Shown here: piece by piece, positions 1-7,962 of the stretch
Layout: every line of letters starts with the position of its first letter
Position numbering within the stretch: the first letter of the stretch is position 1
Assembly: GCF_001513955.1 (NCBI RefSeq)
Contig: NZ_KQ948144.1
Location: 68,853-132,852, forward strand
DNA length: 64,000 bases
DNA from: Streptomyces pseudovenezuelae
GTDB taxonomy: Bacteria > Actinomycetota > Actinomycetes > Streptomycetales > Streptomycetaceae
Reading direction: 5' to 3'
Position numbers and translations under genes: made by a program
Notes under the pieces: model-generated
What the model saw: only the letters and a program-made list of their open reading frames with translations
Told to the model about the DNA's origin: nothing
Database searches by the model: none

Positions 1-61
1 TGGGGCCTGGCCGGGAGGTCGTGGCCTGGCGTCGGCGATACGTGGTTCTCCGGCCGGGCCG

Positions 62-250
62 GCGCGGGCGAGGTGGGTCATGCCGGGGTCGGTCTGCCCG
101 CGTCGGGACGGTCGTCGGTGCTGTCGCTGCCGGGGTGACCGGGACGCCGCCGGCCGCGCGGGCGAGGTGGGTCATGTCCGGGGTTGCCTAGTCCACGTGA
201 GGGCGGTCATCAGTGCTGTCGCTGCCGCGGTGACCGGGACGCCGTAGGCC
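62..250. repeat. Imperfect tandem duplication of the MFS gene 3' end (about 95 bp)
   Basis: Bases 62-156 and 156-250 are two imperfect copies offset by 94-95 bp. Shared blocks include GCGCGGGCGAGGTGGGTCAT at 62 and 156, and a block containing TGCTGTCGCTGCCG followed by GTGACCGGGACGCC. The right-hand copy encodes the last residues and stop codon of the leftward MFS gene. The left-hand copy lies beyond that stop and is not coding. This looks like a local tandem duplication at the end of the gene. Confidence 0.6.
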
Positions 251-1464
251 GCCACCGGCGACACGTGCTCCGCCGTCCAGCCGCCGGCCGCGCTGCCGCA
301 GGCGATTCCGCCGAGCAGGCCGGTCACGGCGAGGGTCATGCCCTCGTTGAGGCGGCCGGGCGGGGTGCGTCGCTGGACCAGGGTCATCCCGGTGACCATC
401 GTCGGGGCCGTCGCCATCCCGGCGATCAGCAGCGCGGCGGCCAGGGCGAGCAGGGATCCGGTGAGGGACGCGGCCAGCAGGGGGAGCGTCAGCAGGGCCG
501 TCATGGCGGCTATGCACCACACGTACCGGTCCTCGGCCGACCCCGTCCGCCGGCTCGCCCCGTACACCAGCCCCGCCGCGCACGAACCGGCCGCCTGGAG
601 CGCGAGCACGATCCCGGCCGCCGAGCGGTGTCCCTGTGCGTCGGCGAAGGCGATGGTGACCACCTCCATGGAGCCGAACACCGCGCCCATGGCGAGGCAG
701 ACGGCGAGGAGCGGAGGGACGCCGGGCGCGCGGAACGGCGCCTTCGAGGGGCCGCGCCCGCGCACCGGAGGCTCCGTCGAGCGCTGGGCCGTGAACACCA
801 GCACCCCCGTCACCAGCAGCACCACCCCGGTCAGCGTGCCCGCCTCCGGGAAGAACGCCGTGCACAGGAAGGCCGCGAGGACCGGCCCCAGCATGTAGCA
901 CGCCTCGTCCACGGCCTGCTCGAAGGAGTTCGCGACATGCAGCGAGCTCTCGTCGCCGTGCAGCAGATGGGCCCAGCGGGCGCGGGACATACCGCCGAGG
1001 TTGGGGGTCGTGGCGGTGGCCGCGTACGACACGAAGAGCGTCCACGCCGGGGCGCCGAGGCGGACGCACAGCAGCAACGCCAACGAACCCAGCGCGGCAA
1101 GTGCCGTGGCCGGTACGGCGATCTTGGCCTGTCCGTGCCGGTCCACGAGCCGCGCGGTCCACGGGGCGACCACCGCGGTGGCCCCTAGACCGGCCGCGGT
1201 GACGGCGCCGGCGAGGGCGTACGACCCCCGCGTCCCCGCGATCATCAGGACCGCGCTGACGCTGAACATGCCCATGGGAAGCCGGGCGAGGAGATTCCCG
1301 ATGGTGAACGCGCGCGCTCCGGGGGTGGCGAGAAGACGGCGGTAGGGACCGGGGGCGCGGCGACGGCGCGGGGAGGCCGCGGCGCGCGCTCCTCGTGGAC
1401 CGAAGTCGACGATGACGAGCGCGTCCGCGGTCGTGGTGAACATCGGTCGGTGCGATTGCGGCAT
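172..1464 (-). CDS. MFS transporter, probable drug/metabolite exporter
   Basis: The 430-residue product is rich in hydrophobic segments spaced as in a 12-helix major facilitator. A short basic, non-membrane N-terminus precedes a first helix starting near residue 55 (ARLPMGMFSVSAVLMI). The motif-A-like loop reads ARLVDRHGQAK near residue 103, the expected place between helices 2 and 3. The substrate cannot be read from the sequence. The gene is divergent from a LysR regulator across 83 bp, a layout that usually means the regulator controls the exporter. I use the ATG at 1464; the in-frame ATG seven codons later (1443) is equally possible because neither has a clear ribosome-binding site. Family call is firm, function is not. 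Confidence 0.85.
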   Translation of the reverse strand: MPQSHRPMFTTTADALVIVDFGPRGARAAASPRRRRAPGPYRRLLATPGARAFTIGNLLARLPMGMFSVSAVLMIAGTRGSYALAGAVTAAGLGATAVVAPWTARLVDRHGQAKIAVPATALAALGSLALLLCVRLGAPAWTLFVSYAATATTPNLGGMSRARWAHLLHGDESSLHVANSFEQAVDEACYMLGPVLAAFLCTAFFPEAGTLTGVVLLVTGVLVFTAQRSTEPPVRGRGPSKAPFRAPGVPPLLAVCLAMGAVFGSMEVVTIAFADAQGHRSAAGIVLALQAAGSCAAGLVYGASRRTGSAEDRYVWCIAAMTALLTLPLLAASLTGSLLALAAALLIAGMATAPTMVTGMTLVQRRTPPGRLNEGMTLAVTGLLGGIACGSAAGGWTAEHVSPVAAYGVPVTAAATALMTALTWTRQPRT

Positions 1465-1547
1465 GCGACCACCGTCGCGTGCGGGTGATCAAGGCGTCCA
1501 ACACCTGCTCCGCGCCGATTCACGCACCCGTGTTGTAAGTTCGCCCG

Positions 1548-2543
1548 ATGTCCGCGCCCAGCCCGAGTCCCGGCCCCCGCCCCCACCACCTCGACCCCCG
1601 TCTCCTGCGTGCCTTCCTCGCCGTCGCCGACGAACTCCACTTCACGCGCGCGGCGGCCCGGCTCTACGTCGCCCAGCAGGCGCTCAGCCGTGATGTGCGG
1701 CGACTGGAGCGGGAGTTGGGCGCGGAGCTGTTCGTGCGCACCACCCGGCAGGTGACGCTGACCGCCGACGGCGAGCGGCTGGTGCCGTACGCCCGCCGGG
1801 CCCTGGACGCCCAGGACGAGCTGCTCGCCGCCTTCGCGCAGGCCCGCCCCCTGCTCGTGGACCTGAACTTCCCCGACCAGGCCACCGCCCGCGCCGTACT
1901 GCTGCGCGCCCGGGAACTCGCCCCTGACCAGGAGTTGATGGCCCGTTACGAGAGCGGGCTGACGGGCGCGGCGGCGCAGTTGCTGACCGGTCGCCTCGAC
2001 GTGTCCTTCGGCAGGTTCGCCGGTGTGGACCCGGCACTGCGCTCGGGTCTCGACCACCAGCCCGTGCGCTACGAGCCCATGGCCGTCGTCCTGCCCGAGG
2101 ACCACCGGCTGGCCTCCCTGGAGCGGGTGCCGCTGGCCGCGCTGGCGGGCGAGACCGTGTACGCGGGGGCCGGAAATCCGCGCACTCCGGAATGGACCGA
2201 TCTCGCTCGTCGGCTGTTCGAAGGACGGGGCATCCGGATCGCCCCGCCGGCCCCGCTCGCGGTCGGCGACGAGGAGTTCCAGCGGATCATGGCGAAGACC
2301 CGGAACCCGATTCTCGCCGTCCTGGGTTTTCCCGCCATGCCCGCCACCGTGCTGCGTCCGCTGGTCGACCCGGTACCGCTGTCGCCCGTGTCCCTCGTGT
2401 GGCGCAAGGGTCTGGTGCATCCCGCCTTCGATGCCCTGCGCCGCGCCGCAATCGAACTTTCCGTCGAACATGACTGGCTTCGCAGGCCCGCCGACGGATG
2501 GATTCCGGCCACCGATGAGGCCCAGATGAACCTCCCCAAATGA
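1548..2543 (+). CDS. LysR-family transcriptional regulator
   Basis: The 331-residue protein begins with the LysR winged helix-turn-helix at about residues 14-75 (DPRLLRAFLAVADELHFTRA, then the recognition-helix segment VAQQALSRDVRRLERELGAE). A periplasmic-binding-protein-like effector domain fills the rest (about 95-300), including the RMDVSFG-like turn written here as GRLDVSFGRF. LysR proteins bind T-N11-A sites upstream of a divergent target. Here the 83-bp gap to the oppositely oriented MFS gene is the likely operator, so this protein probably senses the exporter's substrate. It stops about 145 bp before matA and is probably transcribed separately. Confidence 0.9.
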   Translation: MSAPSPSPGPRPHHLDPRLLRAFLAVADELHFTRAAARLYVAQQALSRDVRRLERELGAELFVRTTRQVTLTADGERLVPYARRALDAQDELLAAFAQARPLLVDLNFPDQATARAVLLRARELAPDQELMARYESGLTGAAAQLLTGRLDVSFGRFAGVDPALRSGLDHQPVRYEPMAVVLPEDHRLASLERVPLAALAGETVYAGAGNPRTPEWTDLARRLFEGRGIRIAPPAPLAVGDEEFQRIMAKTRNPILAVLGFPAMPATVLRPLVDPVPLSPVSLVWRKGLVHPAFDALRRAAIELSVEHDWLRRPADGWIPATDEAQMNLPK

Positions 2544-2687
2544 CACGTGGCAAACACACATCCTTCGCATGCGCTACATTCGTGGCCTGAGCACGGTGTG
2601 GTAAAGGGGGCGCTCGGATCGGGTGGGGGCCCGGTTCAGCCGACGTGTGCTCGAGTCGAAAGCGCGCCCAGATCAGCCCGTGGGGGG

Positions 2688-3992
2688 ATGTGCGTGCGCG
2701 TGAAAAAGTGGCGAGAAGACGCCCAACCGGAGTGGCCCGAGGTTGCATCAGGCACCCAGGACATCCCGACGGGGGGCGCCACCCAGACGTTCCCGGAGAC
2801 CGGAACCACCGGAACCACCGGAGCGCCCGGAGCGCCCGGATCCTTCGGAATAACCAGAGCATCAGGATCGACTGGTTCAGCCGGTTCAGCCGGATCGACT
2901 GGGCCGTCCGGATCAACCGGATTCTTCGGGTCAGTCGGAGCCCCGGCCGCCGCACCCTCCGGCTCGGCCGGCACCGAAGGCCCCGAACCGACGGCCGACC
3001 GCACCGAGATGCCGGCGGGGAGGACGGGAAGCACAGCGAAGACGGGAAGCACAGCGAAGACGGGAAACACGGGGAAGGCGGGAAAGAGCGCCACCCGGGA
3101 CTTCCCGGGAGCCCCGAGAGCGGATCGCGACGGCGATCTCCTCGGCCCGCCCGGCCGCCGAACCGTCGTACGTGACCCCTGGGACGAGTCCGGCAGCGGT
3201 GACGGGGGCACCCACGATCCGCACGAGGTGACCGTCCAGCTCGACGCGGTCAGCCTGACCGGCGACGACCGCATCGAGGGCCGCCCCGGCGGCGACGGAG
3301 CGGCCGAGGGTTCGGACGGCCCGGTCTTCGTCGACGAGTCCGGCCGGCGCAGCCGGCGCTACCGCCGGATCGGCATCGCCGTCGGTCTGGCCTGCGCGGT
3401 CTACGCCGTCGTCATCGTCGTCACCCTGCTGTCCGGCAACTCCAACGCGCCCTGGCTCCCCATGACCGGCCCCAAGGACGACGCCCCGGCCGGCAAGGTC
3501 GACACCAGTCCGTTGCCGGCCCGGTCCACCGAGCCCTCCGCCGGCGTGGGGGTGATCCCGGGGACCACCCCGACGGTCAGCGGCGGGGCGACCCCGGTCC
3601 CCGGAGTCAGCGGCATCGCGCCCGGCGCCACGGTCAGCCCCGGCAAGGCGGGAACCTCCGCCGATCCGTCGCCCACCGCCACCCAGCCGGGCGGCAACCC
3701 GTCGGTCAGCGCCGATCCGTCGACACAGCCGACGCAGTCGGTGACCCCGCCGCCCAGCGCGTCGGTGACCCCGCCCGTCACCACCAGCCCCGACCCCTCG
3801 GTCGCCCCGACCCAGACCACGGGTGGCGGCAGTGCCGGCCCCGGCACGGTCGCCGACGGCCCGGCCGCCCCCTCGCCCCTCGCGTCGGAGACCGCCGGTA
3901 CCCCGCCCGTCGCGTCGCAGCCGCCCGCCACCTCCGCTCCCGTGCTCGCCGGCGCCCCGCTCTCCCCCACGTCCCCGGAGAACATCCTCTGA
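2688..3992 (+). CDS. matA: MatA-like membrane protein with Gly/Thr- and Pro/Ser/Thr-rich arms
   Basis: The predicted 434-residue protein has three parts. A hydrophilic N-terminal arm (1 to about 225) contains collagen-like Gly-rich runs such as TGSTAKTGSTAKTGNTGKAG. One transmembrane helix lies at about 227-250 (IGIAVGLACAVYAVVIVVTL). A Pro/Ser/Thr-rich tail of about 180 residues should lie outside the membrane. No catalytic domain is visible. The stop overlaps the start of matB (TGATG), so the two are translationally coupled. In S. coelicolor and S. lividans, matA (SCO2963, from memory) and matB are needed for mycelial aggregation. The ATG at 2688 follows a G-rich stretch; GTG codons at 2694 and 2700 are alternative starts. 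Symbol rests on gene order plus the matB domain structure. Confidence 0.75.
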   Translation: MCVRVKKWREDAQPEWPEVASGTQDIPTGGATQTFPETGTTGTTGAPGAPGSFGITRASGSTGSAGSAGSTGPSGSTGFFGSVGAPAAAPSGSAGTEGPEPTADRTEMPAGRTGSTAKTGSTAKTGNTGKAGKSATRDFPGAPRADRDGDLLGPPGRRTVVRDPWDESGSGDGGTHDPHEVTVQLDAVSLTGDDRIEGRPGGDGAAEGSDGPVFVDESGRRSRRYRRIGIAVGLACAVYAVVIVVTLLSGNSNAPWLPMTGPKDDAPAGKVDTSPLPARSTEPSAGVGVIPGTTPTVSGGATPVPGVSGIAPGATVSPGKAGTSADPSPTATQPGGNPSVSADPSTQPTQSVTPPPSASVTPPVTTSPDPSVAPTQTTGGGSAGPGTVADGPAAPSPLASETAGTPPVASQPPATSAPVLAGAPLSPTSPENIL

Positions 3993-6193
3993 TGGCATCC
4001 CGAACCCGCCGCCCGGGGGCCGCACCAGGAGCCCCCGACGGCTCCAGGCGCCGTCGCCTGCCCATGCGCCTGCTGCTGCCCGTCCTCGTCCTCGTCGCCC
4101 TCATGGCGATGCTGATGCTGCGCGGCTACGTCCACAGCGAGATCCTCGCCGACCACCGCATCCGGGCCGAGGCCGCCACCGACAAGGTGCCGGAGAAGAT
4201 CCTCGACGGCGGGCCGGTGATCGACACCCGCAGCGGACGCGCCACCAGCCTGAAGATGCCCGACCACCGGCTCGTGCTCACCTTCGACGACGGCCCCGAC
4301 CCGACCTGGACCCCCAAGGTCCTGGACGTCCTGAAGAAGCACCACGCGCACGCGGTCTTCTTCGTCACCGGCACGATGGCCTCCCGCTACCCGGACCTGG
4401 TCAAGCGCATGGTCGACGAGGGCCACGAGGTCGGCCTGCACACCTTCAACCACCCCGACCTGTCCTTCCAGTCGAAGAGGCGCATCGACTGGGAGCTCTC
4501 CCAGAACCAGCTCGCCCTCGCCGGCGCGGCCGGTGTCCGCACCTCGCTCTTCCGGCCGCCCTACTCCTCGTTCGCCGACGCCATGGACGACAAGTCCTGG
4601 CCGGTCACCGAGTACATCGGCACCCGCGGCTACATCACGGTCGTCAACAACACCGACAGCGAGGACTGGCAGAAGCCCGGCGTCCGCCAGATCATCCGCA
4701 ACGCCACGCCGAAGAGCGGCAAGGGCGCGATCGTGCTGATGCACGACTCCGGCGGCGACCGTCACCAGACGGTCCAGGCGCTCGACCGGTTCCTGCCCGA
4801 GATGAAGCACAAGGGCTACGAGTTCGACAACCTCACCGAGGCCCTGGACGCGCCCACCGCGCACACCGCTGTCGCCGGACCCGAACTGTGGAAGGGCAAG
4901 GCGTGGATCTTCCTGGTCCAGGCCTCCGAGCACATCACCGACGTCCTCGTGGTCGGACTGTCGATCATCGGCTCCCTGGTCATCGGCCGCTTCGTCCTCA
5001 TGCTGCTGCTCTCGGGCATCCACGCCCGCCGGGTGCGCCGCAAGGACTTCCGCTGGGGAGCGCCGGTCACCCAGCCGGTGTCGGTGCTCGTCCCCGCGTA
5101 CAACGAGGCCAAGTGCATCGAGAACACCGTCCGTTCCCTGATGGCGAGCGAGCACCCCGTCGAGGTGCTCGTCATCGACGACGGTTCGAGCGACGGCACC
5201 GCGAGGATCGTCGAGGCGATGGGCCTGCCGAACGTCCGCGTCGTACGCCAGCTCAACGCGGGCAAGCCGGCCGCCCTCAACCGCGGTCTGGCGAACGCCC
5301 GGCACGACATCATCGTGATGATGGACGGCGACACGGTCTTCGAGCCGTCGACCGTACGGGAGCTGGTCCAGCCCTTCGGTGACCCGCGCGTGGGAGCCGT
5401 CGCCGGCAACGCGAAGGTCGGCAACCGGGACTCGCTGATCGGCGCCTGGCAGCACATCGAGTACGTGATGGGCTTCAACCTCGACCGCCGCATGTACGAC
5501 GTCCTGCGCTGCATGCCGACGATTCCCGGTGCGGTCGGGGCCTTCCGCCGCTCCGCCCTGGAACGCGTCGGCGGCATGAGCGACGACACGCTCGCCGAGG
5601 ACACCGACATCACGATGGCCATGCACCGGGACGGCTGGCGGGTGGTCTACGCCGAGAAGGCGCGCGCCTGGACGGAGGCCCCGGAGTCCGTCCAGCAGCT
5701 CTGGTCCCAGCGCTACCGGTGGTCGTACGGCACCATGCAGGCGATCTGGAAGCACCGGCGCGCGCTGGTCGAACGAGGCCCGTCGGGCCGCTTCGGCCGC
5801 GTCGGCCTCCCCCTGGTCTCCCTGTTCATGGTGCTGGCACCCCTCCTGGCCCCTCTGATCGACGTGTTCCTCCTCTACGGCGTCGTGTTCGGCCCGACGC
5901 AGAAGACGATCATGGCCTGGCTGGGCGTCCTCGCGATCCAGGTCGTCTGCGCCGCCTACGCCTTCCGCCTGGACCGGGAACGCATGACCCACCTGATCTC
6001 GCTGCCGCTGCAGCAGATCCTCTACCGCCAGCTCATGTACGTCGTACTGCTCCAGTCCTGGATCACGGCTCTCACCGGAGGCCGCCTGCGCTGGCAGAAG
6101 CTGCGCCGCACGGGAGTCGTCGAGGCACCGGGCGGACCGGTGCCGCGGCAGCAGGCACGCAGTGAGAGCGACGAGCGGAGGCCGGTCGGATGA
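3992..6193 (+). CDS. matB: Bifunctional polysaccharide deacetylase / processive glycosyltransferase family 2 (MatB)
   Basis: The 733-residue protein joins two enzymes found separately in PNAG systems. After an N-terminal membrane anchor (about 23-45), a NodB-type deacetylase domain (about 88-265) shows TFDDGPDPTW, HTFNHPD (metal-binding His) and RPPYSSF. A hydrophobic segment near 305-335 leads to a GT2 domain (about 360-600). This has the nucleotide-sugar motif VPAYNEAKCIENT, IDDGSSDGT, MDGDT, EDTD and the processive QRYRW motif. C-terminal helices follow. This is the arrangement expected for synthesis, export and partial deacetylation of a beta-1,6-N-acetylglucosamine-type polymer at the cell surface. 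It overlaps matA and, by ATGA, the acyltransferase gene downstream. Confidence 0.9.
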   Translation: MASRTRRPGAAPGAPDGSRRRRLPMRLLLPVLVLVALMAMLMLRGYVHSEILADHRIRAEAATDKVPEKILDGGPVIDTRSGRATSLKMPDHRLVLTFDDGPDPTWTPKVLDVLKKHHAHAVFFVTGTMASRYPDLVKRMVDEGHEVGLHTFNHPDLSFQSKRRIDWELSQNQLALAGAAGVRTSLFRPPYSSFADAMDDKSWPVTEYIGTRGYITVVNNTDSEDWQKPGVRQIIRNATPKSGKGAIVLMHDSGGDRHQTVQALDRFLPEMKHKGYEFDNLTEALDAPTAHTAVAGPELWKGKAWIFLVQASEHITDVLVVGLSIIGSLVIGRFVLMLLLSGIHARRVRRKDFRWGAPVTQPVSVLVPAYNEAKCIENTVRSLMASEHPVEVLVIDDGSSDGTARIVEAMGLPNVRVVRQLNAGKPAALNRGLANARHDIIVMMDGDTVFEPSTVRELVQPFGDPRVGAVAGNAKVGNRDSLIGAWQHIEYVMGFNLDRRMYDVLRCMPTIPGAVGAFRRSALERVGGMSDDTLAEDTDITMAMHRDGWRVVYAEKARAWTEAPESVQQLWSQRYRWSYGTMQAIWKHRRALVERGPSGRFGRVGLPLVSLFMVLAPLLAPLIDVFLLYGVVFGPTQKTIMAWLGVLAIQVVCAAYAFRLDRERMTHLISLPLQQILYRQLMYVVLLQSWITALTGGRLRWQKLRRTGVVEAPGGPVPRQQARSESDERRPVG

Positions 6194-7401
6194 CGCAGGA
6201 GTACACGGCGGGCCGGCATGGGATGGTCACTGCCTCCAAGGCCCCCGGCCGGGACCGCTACCTGGACCTCCTCCGCTCCCTCGCCCTGGTCCGAGTGGTC
6301 CTCTACCACCTCTTCGGCTGGGCGTGGCTGACCGTGCTGTTCCCGTCGATGGGCGTGATGTTCGCGCTGGCGGGCTCCCTGATGGCGCGGTCACTGAAAC
6401 GCCCGGCCCTGAGCGTGATCAGGGGCCGGATCCGCCGGCTCCTGCCTCCCCTCTGGGCGTTCAGCGCGGTGGTGCTGCCGCTGATGTTCCTCGGCGGCTG
6501 GAAGCTCTCGGAGGACCCGGACCACAGCGGCACCTGGGGCCTGCTGGAACTGGTCAACTACGTCATCCCGATCGGGGCGCCGCCGTACCCCTGGGAGGTC
6601 GGCTTCCCGAAGGACCTGCTGGAGAGCACCTGGGCCGACCAGGCGGTGGGCCCGCTCTGGTACCTCCGCGCCTATCTGTGGTTCGTGCTGGCCTCCCCGC
6701 TGCTGCTGTGGGCGTTCCGCAGGGTGCCGTGGGCCACGCTGCTCGCACCGCTGGCGCTGACGGCCGTGGTCGGCACGGGAGTCGTCACGATCCCCGGCGA
6801 ACTCGGCAACGCGGTCACCGACTTCGCGGTCTACGGCAGCTGCTGGGTCCTCGGTTTCGCGCACCACGAGGGAGTGCTGGCGAAGGTCCCGCGCTATCTC
6901 GCCGTCTCCGGATCGGTCCTGGTGATGTCCTTCGCCCTGTGGTGGGCGTCCGGCCACCTCGGCCCCGAGGGCTGGGACCTCAACGACATCCCGCTCGCCC
7001 AGGCGGCCTGGTCCTTCGGCTTCGTCGTGATCCTCCTCCAGTACTCCCCGTCCTGGCAGGAGCTCCCGGGCCGCCTCGCCCGCTGGGACAAGCTGGTGAC
7101 CCTGTCCAACAACCGCGCCGTCACGATCTACCTCTGGCACAACATGCTGATCATGGCCACGGTCCCGATCATCGACCTGGCCTACCGCCTCCCCTTCATG
7201 CAGAGCGACCGCGCGGTCGCCGCGCTCGACGCGACGGACACGCTGTGGATGTTCTTCCTGGTGTGGCCCCTGATCGGGCTCGCGATCCTGGCGTTCGGGT
7301 GGATCGAGGACCTGGCGGCGAAGCGTGCGCCCAGGCTGTGGCCGAACGGTACGAAGAGGGGCCGGGCGAGGGCACGGGTCGCCGCGGGCCAGGGGTCCTG
7401 A
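6190..7401 (+). CDS. Membrane acyltransferase 3 family protein
   Basis: The 403-residue protein opens with the family signature RDRYLDLLRSLALVRVVLYH followed about 15 residues later by a hydrophobic helix. It continues with roughly ten hydrophobic segments, as in acyltransferase-3 (OafA/NodX-like) integral membrane enzymes. The conserved catalytic-type His is in VVLYHLFGWAW, and a late LWHNML segment is also typical. These enzymes acylate sugars on or near the membrane. Its ATGA overlap with matB (ATG at 6190 inside the matB stop) makes the matAB polymer or its precursor the natural substrate, but that is inference. It is the third gene of the mat operon. Confidence 0.85.
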   Translation: MTQEYTAGRHGMVTASKAPGRDRYLDLLRSLALVRVVLYHLFGWAWLTVLFPSMGVMFALAGSLMARSLKRPALSVIRGRIRRLLPPLWAFSAVVLPLMFLGGWKLSEDPDHSGTWGLLELVNYVIPIGAPPYPWEVGFPKDLLESTWADQAVGPLWYLRAYLWFVLASPLLLWAFRRVPWATLLAPLALTAVVGTGVVTIPGELGNAVTDFAVYGSCWVLGFAHHEGVLAKVPRYLAVSGSVLVMSFALWWASGHLGPEGWDLNDIPLAQAAWSFGFVVILLQYSPSWQELPGRLARWDKLVTLSNNRAVTIYLWHNMLIMATVPIIDLAYRLPFMQSDRAVAALDATDTLWMFFLVWPLIGLAILAFGWIEDLAAKRAPRLWPNGTKRGRARARVAAGQGS

Positions 7402-7461
7402 CCGGCCGGCCCCATGGGACGCGGTAGGCGTGGTCCGCCCGCCTCTCGGTACTCTGCGCCC

Positions 7462-7788
7462 ATGACGACCGACGGCGGACCCGTGGTCGAGGCCGGGGTG
7501 AAGGTGCGTGAGTTCGTCGACCGCGGCCTCCCTCAGGACGTCATCGGCGTCCACGCCGCCTGCCGGTACTACTCCGTGGTCGAGCTGGAGCAGCTGGGCG
7601 GGTTCGACCCGTACGACCTGCGGGAACGCCTCGAAAGCGTCGTATGGGTCGGGGACGAGGAGTTCGCCGCCCACGGACTCACCCCCGAAGAAATCGCTGA
7701 CCTGCGACGATGGGCGCTCGACTGGGAGTCCGACCTCGGGCTGCGCCTCCTTGAGGACTACGACGACTCTCAGGACGCCGAGGGCTGA
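7462..7788 (+). CDS. Small conserved hypothetical protein (108 aa)
   Basis: I do not recognise a named family. The product is acidic and probably helical: residues 15-45 (VKVREFVDRGLPQDVIGVHA) are followed by YYSVVELEQLGGFDPYDLRERLESVVWVGDEEF-type short helices, and it ends in an acidic tail. It has no signal peptide and no membrane segment. It lies 60 bp after the acyltransferase gene and 174 bp before narK on the same strand. The position matches the single small gene between the mat locus and narK in S. coelicolor, which supports it being real. The start is the ATG at 7462; a longer reading frame upstream has no ribosome-binding site. Confidence 0.7.
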   Translation: MTTDGGPVVEAGVKVREFVDRGLPQDVIGVHAACRYYSVVELEQLGGFDPYDLRERLESVVWVGDEEFAAHGLTPEEIADLRRWALDWESDLGLRLLEDYDDSQDAEG

Positions 7789-7856
7789 CGCGGAGCTGTT
7801 CGTAACACAAAGCCCCCACGACCTCTCATCCCGGTCTCCGCGAGGGTGAGAGCAAC

Positions 7857-7872
7857 GTTCCTTTCCGGTCAC
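7857..7872 (-). promoter_or_regulatory. GlnR-like box upstream of narK
   Basis: On the minus strand these bases read GTGAC-N6-GGAAC, close to the actinobacterial GlnR half-site pair GTNAC-N6-GAAAC (one mismatch). The box lies about 90 bp before the narK start. A further GTAAC at 7802-7806 and a GAAAC at about 7889 could be additional half-sites. Spacing and distance fit nitrogen control of nitrate uptake, but the site is read by eye only. Confidence 0.45.
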
Positions 7873-7962
7873 CCGGTGCCACAGGCAGGAAACGCCGCGT
7901 CCCTACCTTCGGGGTCAGCCACTCGTAGCAGGACCTGAGCCCCGTCGCACCGTGGAGGCGTC

